Shown: positions 15,828 to 25,609 of the stretch, in pieces | Layout: each line of letters begins with the position of its first letter | Numbering within the stretch: position 1 is the stretch's first letter | Assembly: GCF_004362015.1 (NCBI RefSeq) | Contig: NZ_SNWW01000007.1 | Location: forward strand, 1 to 64,000 | DNA: 64,000 bases | Source: Flavobacterium chryseum | Lineage (GTDB): Bacteria > Bacteroidota > Bacteroidia > Flavobacteriales > Flavobacteriaceae | Reading direction: 5' to 3' | Notes under the pieces: generated by a model | What the model was told of the DNA's origin: nothing | The model's input: only the letters and a program-made list of their open reading frames with translations | The model's database searches: none | Position numbers and translations under genes: made by a program

Positions 15828-17825
15828 ATGTTAGAAGAAAAGAATGACAACCTGCAAGATGCAGACGGAAAATCAGAAATCGAAATTAGCGATTCTACAC
15901 CAAATGATGCCATTGAAACATCAGATTCTGAACCAACTCAAGAGAATGAAATTTTGCTTACTGAAAGCGAAGTAGAAAATTCTGAAGAAGAAGTTACAGA
16001 AGCTAATCATCAGACAGCATTAGATGCCATCACAAATTCGAACGCTGAAGAAAGCGAAGATGAGACGTTAAAAGACCGTCATGATCTTCCTATGCAGGAT
16101 TATGATACTTTTTCGTTAGACGCTCTTGTCGATGAATTAAAAAAATTGGTGAATACAGATAAAGCAATGTCTGTAAAAGATCACATTGAAGAAATTAAAA
16201 AGTCATTTTTATTACAATACAATCACCTTATAGAGGAGAAAAAAGAAGAATTTAACGCATCAAAACAAGATCCTAATGAAGAATTTGAATATCATTCTCC
16301 ATTAAAATCGAAATTTGATGAATATTATAATATTTTCAGAGAGAAAAGAAATGCTCATTTCAAGCATTTGCAGACTAATTTAAAATCAAATTTAGAGAAC
16401 CGACTTGCTATAGTTGAGGAACTAAAAGAACTTATAAATCCGCAGGAAAACATCAAGGATACGCTTAAACATTTTAATGATTTAAGAGAAAGATGGAAAA
16501 ATGCCGGAGCGATTCCAAAAGATAAATACAATCACGTTTGGAATAATTATCATTTTCATGTAGAAAATTTCTATGATTATCTACACTTAGATCGTGAAGC
16601 TAGAGATCTGGATTTTAAATACAATTTAGAACAAAAGCAAAAAATCGTTGCCCGTGTTGAAGAATTAGTGAATGAAGCGGATGTCAGCAAAGCATTCCGT
16701 GAATTACAGGATTTACACAGAATCTGGAAAGAGGACATTGGACCAGTTTCTAAAGAACACCGTGATACAATCTGGAATAAATTTAGTGAATTGACTAAAA
16801 AAATTCATGATAAAAGAGAACTTTTATTTGAAGGTCAAAGAGCAAACGAGCAACAAAACCTTGAAGTTAAAAAAGAAATTATTGCTAAAATTGAAGTTTT
16901 AGGTACAGAGAAAGTAAATTCTCATTCACAATGGTTGTTACAAATACAAAAAGTTGAAGCACTTAGAAATGAGTTTTTTGCTGCAGGCAAAGTTCCGTCT
17001 GATGTAAATGAAGAAACCTGGGCTGCGTTTAAAACTGCCGTTAGAAACTTTAATTCTTTTAAAAATTCATTTTATAAAGACATTAAAAAAGATCAAAACG
17101 ACAATTTAAATAAAAAAATGGCTCTTGTGGCGAAAGCCAAAGAATTACAGGAAAGTACAGATTTTGGTGCTACTACTCCGGTAATGAAACAAATTCAGGA
17201 AGAATGGAAACAAATTGGCCATGTTCCTAAAAAATATTCAGATAAAATCTGGAAAGAATTTAAGGATGCCTGCAACCATTATTTTGATAAATTAAAAGAA
17301 CATAAATCTGAAGAAAACGGAGACGAAGTTGCTGCTTTTGATAATAAAAAAGCCTACTTAGATACGTTAAGAACTTACCAATTAACTGGTGATCATAAAA
17401 CAGATTTAGATGCAATAAAACTTCATATTGAAACCTGGAAAGGTTTTGGAAAAGTGCCTTTTTCAAGACGTCATATCGAAGGAAAGTTCAATAAAATTCT
17501 GGATGCTCTTTTTGAAAAATTAAGTTTGAGTAAAAAAGAAACTGAAATGATGCGTTTTTCTAACAGAATTGATTCTTTATCTGACAGTAACGATACTCGT
17601 AAATTAGATAACGAAAAGATTTTCTTAATGCGTAAAATTGAAGAAGTTCAAAATGAAATCTTTCAATTAGAGAATAATATTCAATTTTTTACAAATACAA
17701 AAAATGCTAAAAAAGAGAATTCAATTGTTCTTGAAGTTCGCAAAAACATCGCTATTCACAAAGAAAGCCTTGAACTTTGGAAAGACAAATTAAAACAATT
17801 AAGAAACTTGAATCAACCGGAGTAA
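15828..17825 (+). CDS. DUF349 domain-containing protein
   Basis: A 665-residue cytoplasmic protein. The first ~85 residues are acidic and low complexity. After that at least five DUF349 units appear, each with a Trp-centred core and a Gly/Pro turn: 'RWKNAGAIPKDKYNHVWNNY', 'IWKEDIGPVSKEHRDTIWN', 'AAGKVPSDVNEETWAAF', 'EWKQIGHVPKKYSDKIWKEF' and 'TWKGFGKVPFSRRHIEGKF'. The C-terminal ~90 residues form a coiled coil. Large DUF349 proteins are near-universal in flavobacteria; the function is unknown. It stands alone, with its own promoter-like sequence and a terminator at 17859-17896. Confidence 0.9.
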   Translation: MLEEKNDNLQDADGKSEIEISDSTPNDAIETSDSEPTQENEILLTESEVENSEEEVTEANHQTALDAITNSNAEESEDETLKDRHDLPMQDYDTFSLDALVDELKKLVNTDKAMSVKDHIEEIKKSFLLQYNHLIEEKKEEFNASKQDPNEEFEYHSPLKSKFDEYYNIFREKRNAHFKHLQTNLKSNLENRLAIVEELKELINPQENIKDTLKHFNDLRERWKNAGAIPKDKYNHVWNNYHFHVENFYDYLHLDREARDLDFKYNLEQKQKIVARVEELVNEADVSKAFRELQDLHRIWKEDIGPVSKEHRDTIWNKFSELTKKIHDKRELLFEGQRANEQQNLEVKKEIIAKIEVLGTEKVNSHSQWLLQIQKVEALRNEFFAAGKVPSDVNEETWAAFKTAVRNFNSFKNSFYKDIKKDQNDNLNKKMALVAKAKELQESTDFGATTPVMKQIQEEWKQIGHVPKKYSDKIWKEFKDACNHYFDKLKEHKSEENGDEVAAFDNKKAYLDTLRTYQLTGDHKTDLDAIKLHIETWKGFGKVPFSRRHIEGKFNKILDALFEKLSLSKKETEMMRFSNRIDSLSDSNDTRKLDNEKIFLMRKIEEVQNEIFQLENNIQFFTNTKNAKKENSIVLEVRKNIAIHKESLELWKDKLKQLRNLNQPE

Positions 17826-17858
17826 TTGCCAGATTGAACTAAGTCGACAACTTTATAT

Positions 17859-17896
17859 TAAGCTGCATTGAAGATATTCATTGCAGCTTTTTTTTA
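17859..17896 (+). terminator. Terminator after the DUF349 gene
   Basis: Stem AAGCTGCA / TGCAGCTT with a loop of about 14 bases (itself partly paired) followed by T8. Confidence 0.8.
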
Positions 17897-17910
17897 ATCT
17901 TGAAGTTTTT

Positions 17911-18034
17911 ACCGCAAAGCACGCAAAGTTTTTTCATATGTAAGACTTTTATAAAAACACAAAGTTCGCAAAGCTTTGTGTGCTTTGCGTTTGTCAACAC
18001 AATATATTTTAAAAAGCTTTGCGTGCTTTGCGGT
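17911..18034. repeat. Nested inverted repeat of GCAAAGC/GCTTTGC words
   Basis: Outer arms ACCGCAAAGCACGCAAAG (from 17911) and its complement (18017-18034) enclose a second inverted repeat centred on CGCAAAGCTTTGTGTGC. The non-coding stretch 17826-18215 otherwise holds only the DUF349 terminator and a TATATTTG box (18143-18150) ahead of the OsmC gene. An open frame of 61 codons across it is composed of the repeat and is not considered a gene. Confidence 0.75.
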
Positions 18035-18215
18035 AAAATTTACACAATCGTTAATCTCATTTCAAACCTGAAAACTGAAACTTGAAACACTAAACTTAAC
18101 ATTCTAATTAAATTTCATAAAACAATTCTGTAAAATATTGATTATATTTGATAGTCACATTATTATTGATGACCTACTAAATGCTATTCAATATTAATCC
18201 TAATAACAACAAAAA

Positions 18216-18635
18216 ATGAAATTTACTAGAAAAGCAAACTCAAACTGGCAAGGAACCGGTATGGAAGGAAAAGGAAGTATTAGTACTCAAAGTACAACTC
18301 TGGATAATGCACAACTTTCATTTAAAACAAGATTTGCAGATGGAGTTGGTACAAATCCGGAAGAACTGGTTGCTGCAGCACATTCAGGCTGTTTTACAAT
18401 GCAGTTAAGTTTTTTATTAAACGAAGGAGGTTTTACAGCAGATGATTTATCTACAGAAGCTACTGTAACTTTTGAGGATGGAACAATAACTTTAATTCAT
18501 TTGGATCTAAAGGGAAAAGTACCTTCTATTTCTGCAGAAGAATTTGAAAAAACTGCTGCAAAAGCAAAAGAAATCTGTCCGATCTCTAAACTTTTAAATA
18601 CAACAATTACCTTATCAGCTACTTTGGTTAGCTAA
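18216..18635 (+). CDS. OsmC family peroxiredoxin
   Basis: A 139-residue OsmC/Ohr-superfamily protein that reduces organic hydroperoxides through two cysteines. The N-terminal 'GKGSISTQSTTLDNAQLSF', the helix 'NPEELVAAAHSGCFTMQLSF' carrying the first cysteine (about 59), and 'AKEICPISKLLN' with the second (about 126) match the OsmC pattern. A TATATTTG box lies at 18143-18150. A perfect bidirectional terminator follows. The usual trigger for OsmC genes is osmotic or oxidative stress; no regulator is adjacent here. Confidence 0.93.
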   Translation: MKFTRKANSNWQGTGMEGKGSISTQSTTLDNAQLSFKTRFADGVGTNPEELVAAAHSGCFTMQLSFLLNEGGFTADDLSTEATVTFEDGTITLIHLDLKGKVPSISAEEFEKTAAKAKEICPISKLLNTTITLSATLVS

Positions 18636-18652
18636 TAAATAATTTTAAAGCA

Positions 18653-18690
18653 TAAAAAAAACATCAGCCGCGGCTGATGTTTTTTTTTTA
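18653..18690. terminator. Bidirectional terminator between OsmC and TPR genes
   Basis: A perfect palindrome, ACATCAGCCG/CGGCTGATGT, flanked by A8 on the left and T9 on the right. It serves both convergent genes. Confidence 0.92.
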
Positions 18691-18708
18691 TGTAGAACAA
18701 TGAATGAA

Positions 18709-19980
18709 TTAGTTCATTGTAGCTTTTAATGCTTTTGCTTCAGCAGTCATTTCTAATGCTTTGTAAACACCTAATAATGTTTTAGAAACATCTTCGTTTT
18801 TAGGATCTAAATCATGTGCTTTTTTAAGATAAGGAATTACTCCTTTAAACACATTTTCTCTTTGAGCCTTTAATGCGTCATAGCGCTTCATATCTTTTGC
18901 AGAAGTACCTAATTTATTCATTTCATCAATGATTGGTTTTTCGGCTTCTAATTTTAACGCTGCAAGATTAAGGTAAGCATTTGTATAGTTCGGATTTATT
19001 TCAATTGCTTTTAGGTAATATTTTTCAGCGTCTGCAGGATTTTTAGCATTAGCGCTAATTACACCTAAATTAAAAATTAAATCGGCGTTGTTTGGTTCTT
19101 TTTGCAAAGCTTCTCCAACTAATTTTTTGTATGTATCAAAATCTTTAGTTTCAAGGTACAAGTTTGCTTCTGTAAGAATTAAAGATGCATCATCCGGATT
19201 TGTTTTTCTGGCGTCAGCGATAGCTTTTTTAGCATCTTCGATACGACCTTTCTGAACTAAAATTAGAGCTAAATTTTTGTAAATCTCACCTCTTTTAGAT
19301 GGAATAGCTTCTGTTTTAGGCTTTTCGTGCGTTCCTAATTTAATTGCTAAATCTCTTTCGCTTGCTGTATTGAAACCATCTTCGCCACCTGAAGCTTTGT
19401 TTGTTGCTGTGTAACTTGTTCCTTTACCAGAATAATTAAGTTTCTTCAATTCTTCGTACATTGGTAAAGCTGTATCATAATCCTGAGCGTTTACCGCTGT
19501 TGAAGCAGCGTAGTATAAATTGATAGTATCTTTTCTGTCTAATAAATAAGCGTCATATAATTTTTTTGCTCCGTCAGAATGTTTATTAGCTTGTGTATCA
19601 GCAATAGCGGCATTAATCAATTTACCTTTAATTTCTGCAATTGATGCAGCAGCCTGAGTGGAGTATTTTTGTTTTCCAGACTCTTTTTCAAGATCAATTA
19701 ATTTTTTATAGCTTTCAGCAGCAAGAGATAAATTTTTACCTGTTTCGATACTTTTGTTTGCTAAATCTAATAATGCATTACCTTTTACAAAGTAATATTG
19801 TGCTTGTTCAACATCTTTGGCATTTACAACAAGGTTCTCAGCATCTTTTAATATGGTAATTGCTCCTTGAGCATCTCCGCTTTTTAATGCTTTTTCTGCA
19901 TTTTTGATTTGATCTTTTTGAGCAAAAGTAGCTACTGAAATCAATAATGCTGATGCAAGTATTACATATTTACTTTTCAT
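18709..19980 (-). CDS. Exported tetratricopeptide repeat protein
   Basis: A 423-residue protein with a signal peptide (1-20, ending ATFAQ) and TPR units. The clearest is 'DLIFNLGVISANAKNPADAEKYYLKAIEINPNY' (about residues 295-327), followed by a related unit ending 'ALEMTAEAKALKA'. It is probably periplasmic. Its role is unknown; it is a common flavobacterial neighbour of gyrA. The gap to gyrA is only 44 nt on the same strand, so it is most likely co-transcribed with gyrA and shares the terminator at 18653-18690. Confidence 0.85.
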   Translation of the reverse strand: MKSKYVILASALLISVATFAQKDQIKNAEKALKSGDAQGAITILKDAENLVVNAKDVEQAQYYFVKGNALLDLANKSIETGKNLSLAAESYKKLIDLEKESGKQKYSTQAAASIAEIKGKLINAAIADTQANKHSDGAKKLYDAYLLDRKDTINLYYAASTAVNAQDYDTALPMYEELKKLNYSGKGTSYTATNKASGGEDGFNTASERDLAIKLGTHEKPKTEAIPSKRGEIYKNLALILVQKGRIEDAKKAIADARKTNPDDASLILTEANLYLETKDFDTYKKLVGEALQKEPNNADLIFNLGVISANAKNPADAEKYYLKAIEINPNYTNAYLNLAALKLEAEKPIIDEMNKLGTSAKDMKRYDALKAQRENVFKGVIPYLKKAHDLDPKNEDVSKTLLGVYKALEMTAEAKALKATMN

Positions 19981-20024
19981 AGTATTCTAATTTGTATTTA
20001 ATTTAAATTTTCGTGGTTATATTT

Positions 20025-22664
20025 TTATTCTTCAGATTCTTCTTCCTCTGAATCGTCTTCATCTTCTACTTCGTCGTCAGAATCATCGTCGTCATCTTCT
20101 GCAGTTCCATCATCTTCAAGAACTTCTAAATCTGGTTTAACTCTTTCAATAGCAGATTCAATAACATTACCGTCTTCGTCAACAATAACTTCTGCAACGT
20201 CATCTTTCATAACTTTTGTTACCGCTGCAATAGAATCTTTACCTTTTAAGTTAATCAATCGAACACCTTGCGTTGCACGACCCATAACACGTAAATCTTC
20301 AATAGCCATTCTTATTGTTAATCCTGATTTGTTAATGATCATTAAATCATCAGCATCAGTTACAGCATTAATCGAAATTAATTTTCCTGTTTTTTCCGTA
20401 ATATTAAGCGTTTTTACACCTTTTCCTCCACGGTTTGTAATTCTGTAAACATCTTCGCCATCATCGTCAACTAATTTAGTACGTTTACCGTATCCGTTTT
20501 CAGTTACAACTAAAATTTGCGAATCATTCACATTGTCTTTATCTACAGTAACCATACCAATTACTTCATCAGTATCGTCTTTTAATGTAATTCCACGAAC
20601 TCCAGAAGCCGTTCTTCCCATCGGACGCGTTTTGGTTTCTTCAAAACGAACCAATTTACCAGACTTAACAGCTAGGATAATTTGGCTTTCTCCGTTAGTT
20701 AATTTTGCTTCTAATAATTCATCACATTCTTTAATTGTAATAGCGGCAACACCATTTACTCTTGGTTTAGAATATTTCTCTAAAGAAGTTTTCTTAACCT
20801 GACCTTTTTTGGTAACCATTACAAGATTATGACTGTTGATGTAATCTTTATCTTTTAAGTCTTGTGTACAAATGAAAGCTTTTACTTTATCATCGCTTTC
20901 AATATTTACAAGATTCTGGATTGCTCTACCTTTAGCCGTTTTACTTCCTTCCGGAATTTCGTAAACACGCATCCAGAAACATTTTCCTTTTTGCGTAAAG
21001 AACATCATATATTGGTGGTTGGTTGCAACGAACATATGTTCAAGGAAATCCTGATCTCTCGTTCCTGCGCTTTTTTGTCCAACTCCTCCTCTATTTTGCG
21101 TTTTGTATTCTGTTAAGTTGGTACGTTTGATGTAACCAGCGTGAGAAATTGTAATAACTACATTTTCATCAGCAATTAAATCTTCGATACTTACATCTCC
21201 ACCAGAATATTCAATTAGAGAACGACGGGCATCTCCGTATTTTTCACGAATTTCTTCAAGTTCTTCTTTAATTAAAGCAGTTCTTAAATCAACATCTGCT
21301 AATAAAGCTTTTAAGTGCTCGATTAATTTCATCAATTCTTCGAACTCAGCTCTTAATTTATCTTGCTCCAGACCTGTTAACTGACGTAAACGCATCTCAA
21401 CAATAGCACGAGCCTGAATATCAGATAATTTAAATCTTTCAATTAATTTCTCACGAGCTTCTTCTGTATTTTTAGAACCTCTGATGATAGCAATTACTTC
21501 GTCAATATTATCAGAAGCAATAATTAATCCTTCTAAAATATGCGCTCTTTCTTCGGCTTTACGCAATTCAAATTGCGTTCTGCGAACTACAACATCATGA
21601 CGGTGCTCGATAAAATAGTGAATCATATCTTTTAGATTCAACATTTGCGGGCGGCCTTTTACAAGTGCAATATTATTTACACTGAAAGATGATTGTAACG
21701 AGGTAAACTTATATAAGGTATTTAAAACTACGTTTGGCGTAGCGTCACGTTTCAGGATGTACACGATACGCATACCGTTTCTGTCAGACTCGTCACGAAT
21801 ATTCGCAATACCGTCAATTTTTTTATCGTTAACTAAATCAGCCGTACGTTTGATCATTTCGGCTTTGTTAACCTGATATGGAATCTCGGTAACGATGATA
21901 CATTCTCTTCCGTCAACTTCTTCAAAACCAACTTTTGCACGCATAACAATACGTCCTCTACCGGTTTTAAAAGCTTCACGAACGCCTTCATAACCATATA
22001 TTACACCACCGGTTGGAAAATCCGGAGCTTTAATATGTGTTATTAATTCGTCTATTTCAATATCGTTATTATCAAGATACGCTAATGTACCATTGATAAC
22101 TTCTGTTAAATTGTGTGGTGGCATGTTAGTAGCCATACCAACCGCAATACCTGTTGCTCCGTTTACTAATAAAGTAGGAACTCTTGTTGGCATTACTTTT
22201 GGCTCATATAAAGTATCGTCAAAGTTCAATTGAAAATCAACTGTTTCTTTTTCGATATCGGCCATAATATCTTCTGAGATTTTGCGCATTCTCGCCTCAG
22301 TATAACGCATTGCTGCAGGACTATCGCCATCAACAGAACCAAAGTTACCTTGCCCGTCAACTAATAAATAACGCATACTCCATTCCTGAGCCATACGTAC
22401 CATTGCATCATAAACCGAAGTATCTCCGTGCGGGTGATACTTACCCAGAACCTCTCCTACGATTCTTGCAGATTTTTTGTGGGCAGATCTTGAAGTTACA
22501 CCTAAATCATACATTCCGTAAAGAACTCTTCGATGCACTGGTTTCAAGCCATCTCTAACATCAGGAAGCGCTCTCGATACAATTACTGACATCGAATAAT
22601 CGATGTAAGCTGATTTCATTTCATCTTCAATGTTAATAGGAATTAACTTTTCTCCTTCAGACAT
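20025..22664 (-). CDS. gyrA: DNA gyrase subunit A
   Basis: An 879-residue type II topoisomerase subunit that breaks and rejoins DNA. The catalytic tyrosine is Tyr121 in [10 protein letters not shown]. The quinolone-resistance region reads [18 protein letters not shown] (75-92): Thr82 and Asp86 take the places of E. coli Ser83 and Asp87. The C-terminal domain shows six GyrA beta-pinwheel units, including the GyrA-box-like '[12 protein letters not shown]' region. The last ~35 residues are almost all Asp/Glu/Ser, an acidic tail of the type known to tune supercoiling. It is followed by a TPR gene 44 nt downstream. Confidence 0.98.
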   Translation of the reverse strand: MSEGEKLIPINIEDEMKSAYIDYSMSVIVSRALPDVRDGLKPVHRRVLYGMYDLGVTSRSAHKKSARIVGEVLGKYHPHGDTSVYDAMVRMAQEWSMRYLLVDGQGNFGSVDGDSPAAMRYTEARMRKISEDIMADIEKETVDFQLNFDDTLYEPKVMPTRVPTLLVNGATGIAVGMATNMPPHNLTEVINGTLAYLDNNDIEIDELITHIKAPDFPTGGVIYGYEGVREAFKTGRGRIVMRAKVGFEEVDGRECIIVTEIPYQVNKAEMIKRTADLVNDKKIDGIANIRDESDRNGMRIVYILKRDATPNVVLNTLYKFTSLQSSFSVNNIALVKGRPQMLNLKDMIHYFIEHRHDVVVRRTQFELRKAEERAHILEGLIIASDNIDEVIAIIRGSKNTEEAREKLIERFKLSDIQARAIVEMRLRQLTGLEQDKLRAEFEELMKLIEHLKALLADVDLRTALIKEELEEIREKYGDARRSLIEYSGGDVSIEDLIADENVVITISHAGYIKRTNLTEYKTQNRGGVGQKSAGTRDQDFLEHMFVATNHQYMMFFTQKGKCFWMRVYEIPEGSKTAKGRAIQNLVNIESDDKVKAFICTQDLKDKDYINSHNLVMVTKKGQVKKTSLEKYSKPRVNGVAAITIKECDELLEAKLTNGESQIILAVKSGKLVRFEETKTRPMGRTASGVRGITLKDDTDEVIGMVTVDKDNVNDSQILVVTENGYGKRTKLVDDDGEDVYRITNRGGKGVKTLNITEKTGKLISINAVTDADDLMIINKSGLTIRMAIEDLRVMGRATQGVRLINLKGKDSIAAVTKVMKDDVAEVIVDEDGNVIESAIERVKPDLEVLEDDGTAEDDDDDSDDEVEDEDDSEEEESEE

Positions 22665-22870
22665 AAGTTGTTATGTTTTATTAATTACATTAGTTTCAAA
22701 GCGTGCCAAGATACGGTTTTTTGAAATTTTTTCAGCTATTTACTTACACTTATTTCAATGATTTATTAACAACTTTATTTCGTCTTTTAGTTAATAAATT
22801 AAGCGTTTTTTAACGCTTTTATTGTTATTTTTTTTGTCAATTAGCTGACAGGACATTTGGAAGGGTATGG

Positions 22871-22904
22871 TTTTTGTTTTTCCAACAGTAATTCATTAAA
22901 TTTA
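22871..22904 (+). promoter_or_regulatory. Candidate clpC promoter that sets the clpC start
   Basis: TTTTTG (22871-22876), a 20-nt spacer and TAAATTTA (22897-22904, one base off consensus). The predicted transcript begins just ahead of the ATG at 22923, which argues against a longer frame beginning at 22857. Confidence 0.5.
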
Positions 22905-22922
22905 CAATACCAATTATATATT

Positions 22923-25469
22923 ATGGATGATAATTTTTCACCAAGAGTAAAAGATGTTATTACATACAGTAAGGAAGAAGCCCTTCGTTTAGGACACGAC
23001 TTTATTGGTACTGAACATCTAATGCTAGGCATTTTAAGAGATGGTAACGGAAAAGCTATTCATATACTTAATAACCTAGCGGTCGATTTAGATCATTTAC
23101 GCAGGAAGGTAGAAATACTGAGTCCAGCCAACCAGAGCGTTGAAGTAAATGCAGAAAAGAAAAACCTTCACCTTACCCGACAGGCCGAGAGGGCACTGAA
23201 GACCACTTTTCTTGAAGCTAAAGTATTTCAAAGCTCATCGATTAGCACCGCTCACCTGCTTCTATGTATCTTACGAAACGAAAACGATCCAACAACCAAG
23301 TTATTGAATAAGCTAAAAATAGATTATGACATAGCTAAAGAACAATATTTAAACATGACGCCAAACGAAGAAGAATTCTTAGAAAACTTGCCAAGAAACG
23401 AATCGTACAACGACGATTCAGGACAAGATGACAGTCTTAAAGAAAGTAGTTTTAATAATCCAGCCAATAAGTCAAACAAAAAATCTAAGACTCCGGTATT
23501 AGATAATTTTGGGAGAGATTTAACAGAAATGGCCGAGGAAGGAAAACTAGATCCTGTTGTAGGACGCGAAAAAGAAATTGAACGTGTTTCACAAATTTTA
23601 AGCCGTAGAAAAAAGAACAACCCGCTGCTTATTGGAGAGCCTGGTGTTGGTAAGTCTGCTATTGCAGAAGGACTTGCATTACGTATCATTCAGAAAAAAG
23701 TATCTCGTATTCTTTTCAACAAACGTGTGGTTACACTTGATTTGGCAAGCTTAGTTGCCGGAACAAAATACCGAGGCCAGTTTGAAGAAAGAATGAAAGC
23801 CGTAATGAACGAACTTGAAAAAAATGATGATATCATTCTTTTCATTGATGAAATTCACACTATTGTAGGTGCTGGTGGAGCAACAGGTTCTCTTGATGCT
23901 TCAAACATGTTCAAACCTGCTTTAGCAAGAGGCGAAATTCAATGTATTGGCGCAACAACTCTTGATGAGTACAGACAATATATTGAGAAAGACGGTGCTT
24001 TAGAAAGACGTTTTCAAAAGGTAATTGTGGAGCCAACTTCTGTTGAAGAAACAATTGCAATTTTGAACAACATTAAAGACAAATACGAAGATCACCACAA
24101 CGTAACTTATACCCAGGAAGCAATTGAAGCTTGTGTTAAATTGACAAACAGATATATGTCTGAGCGTTTTTTACCGGACAAAGCTATTGATGCTCTTGAC
24201 GAAGCTGGTTCTCGTGTACACATTACTAACATCGATGTTCCTAAACAAATTTTGGATTTAGAACGTCAGTTAGAAGAAGTGCGTGAAAACAAAAATATGG
24301 TTGTTAAAAAACAAAAATATGAAGAAGCAGCCAAACTTCGTGATGATGAAAAACGCATTGAAAAAGATTTAGCTGTTGCGCAAGAACAATGGGAAGAAGA
24401 TTCTAAAAACAACCGTATTGAAGTTACAGAAGATAATGTAGCCGATGTTGTTTCGATGATGACCGGAATTCCTGTAAACAGAATTGCTCAGACAGAAAGT
24501 AATAAACTGGCTAAATTACCTGAATTGATTCAGAACAAAGTAATTGGTCAAAACGAAGCTGTTCTTAAAATTGCACGTTCTATTCAACGTAACAGAGCCG
24601 GACTCAAAGATCCTAACAAACCAATTGGTTCATTTATTTTCTTAGGTCAGACCGGAGTTGGTAAAACGCAATTAGCGAAAGTTTTAGCAAAAGAATTATT
24701 CGATTCTGAAGATGCATTAGTTCGTATCGACATGAGTGAATACATGGAAAAATTTGCAATCTCTCGTTTAGTTGGAGCGCCTCCGGGATATGTAGGATAC
24801 GAAGAAGGTGGTCAATTGACTGAAAAAGTACGTAGAAAACCTTACTGTGTTGTTCTTTTAGATGAGATCGAAAAAGCGCATCCGGATGTATTCAATATGA
24901 TGCTTCAGGTTTTAGATGACGGATATTTGACAGATAGTTTAGGTCGCAAAATCGATTTTAAAAACACGATCATTATCATGACATCTAACGTTGGTGCACG
25001 TCAGTTAAAAGATTTTGGACAAGGTGTAGGATTCGGAACTGCTGCGAAAGTAGCTCAGGCCGATGAAAACTCAAAAAGCATTATCGAAAATGCATTGAAA
25101 AAAACCTTTGCTCCTGAATTCTTGAACAGAATTGATGACGTAATTGTATTTAACGCATTAGAAAAAGAAGATATCGATTTGATTATCGAAATCGAGCTTA
25201 AAAAATTATATTCTCGTATTGCTGAATTAGGATATACTTTAAGTTTGACTGACAAAGCAAAAGCATTTATTGCTGAAAAAGGTTTTGACAGACAATTTGG
25301 AGCAAGACCTCTAAAAAGAGCGATCCAGAAATATGTAGAAGATTTGTTGGCAGAAGAAATCATTACTTCAAAAATTCATTCAGGTGATGAAATTTTGATG
25401 GATTTAAAAGATGATTCTCAAGAACTTTCGGTAGAAATACACAAAGCAGAAGAACCTACAAATCTATAA
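22923..25469 (+). CDS. clpC: ATP-dependent Clp protease ATP-binding subunit ClpC
   Basis: A Hsp100 unfoldase of 848 residues. It feeds substrates to ClpP. Order of parts: two N-terminal Clp repeats (from FSPRVKDVITYSKEEALR, with the 'IGTEHLMLGIL' signature), first AAA module (GEPGVGKS), a central coiled-coil segment with an UVR-like 'KYEEAAKLRDDEKRIEKDL', then the second AAA module (GQTGVGKT) and the C-terminal D2-small domain ending near 'GARPLKRAIQKYVEDLLAEEI'. I chose the ATG at 22923; an upstream in-frame extension to 22857 has no family similarity and contains the likely promoter. No mcsA/mcsB/ctsR genes are near. Confidence 0.95.
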   Translation: MDDNFSPRVKDVITYSKEEALRLGHDFIGTEHLMLGILRDGNGKAIHILNNLAVDLDHLRRKVEILSPANQSVEVNAEKKNLHLTRQAERALKTTFLEAKVFQSSSISTAHLLLCILRNENDPTTKLLNKLKIDYDIAKEQYLNMTPNEEEFLENLPRNESYNDDSGQDDSLKESSFNNPANKSNKKSKTPVLDNFGRDLTEMAEEGKLDPVVGREKEIERVSQILSRRKKNNPLLIGEPGVGKSAIAEGLALRIIQKKVSRILFNKRVVTLDLASLVAGTKYRGQFEERMKAVMNELEKNDDIILFIDEIHTIVGAGGATGSLDASNMFKPALARGEIQCIGATTLDEYRQYIEKDGALERRFQKVIVEPTSVEETIAILNNIKDKYEDHHNVTYTQEAIEACVKLTNRYMSERFLPDKAIDALDEAGSRVHITNIDVPKQILDLERQLEEVRENKNMVVKKQKYEEAAKLRDDEKRIEKDLAVAQEQWEEDSKNNRIEVTEDNVADVVSMMTGIPVNRIAQTESNKLAKLPELIQNKVIGQNEAVLKIARSIQRNRAGLKDPNKPIGSFIFLGQTGVGKTQLAKVLAKELFDSEDALVRIDMSEYMEKFAISRLVGAPPGYVGYEEGGQLTEKVRRKPYCVVLLDEIEKAHPDVFNMMLQVLDDGYLTDSLGRKIDFKNTIIIMTSNVGARQLKDFGQGVGFGTAAKVAQADENSKSIIENALKKTFAPEFLNRIDDVIVFNALEKEDIDLIIEIELKKLYSRIAELGYTLSLTDKAKAFIAEKGFDRQFGARPLKRAIQKYVEDLLAEEIITSKIHSGDEILMDLKDDSQELSVEIHKAEEPTNL

Positions 25470-25496
25470 AATTGTTAAAATTTATAACAAGAATAA

Positions 25497-25535
25497 CAAA
25501 CCCGTTACGTTTTTATAACATAACGGGTTTTTTCT
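25497..25535 (+). terminator. Terminator after clpC
   Basis: Stem AACCCGTTA / TAACGGGTT with a loop of about 13 bases and T6. Confidence 0.88.
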
Positions 25536-25571
25536 TTGGTTAAAATGCTTAATTTTTAAAAAGTAAATGGT

Positions 25572-25579
25572 TATATTTG
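25572..25579 (+). promoter_or_regulatory. -7 box TATATTTG ahead of the RimB-RimK fusion gene
   Basis: A perfect TAnnTTTG match 30 nt before the ATG at 25610. The -33 element is not obvious. Confidence 0.4.
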
Positions 25580-25609
25580 ATATTAAAATTTTATAATTAA
25601 ATACAACGT

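Noticed and set aside
17900..18085. A 61-codon open frame after the DUF349 gene
   Set aside because: It is translated from the GCAAAGC inverted repeat and contains no protein-like pattern.
23324..23689. A 121-codon minus-strand open frame inside clpC
   Set aside because: It is antisense to the first AAA module; no start context or homology pattern.
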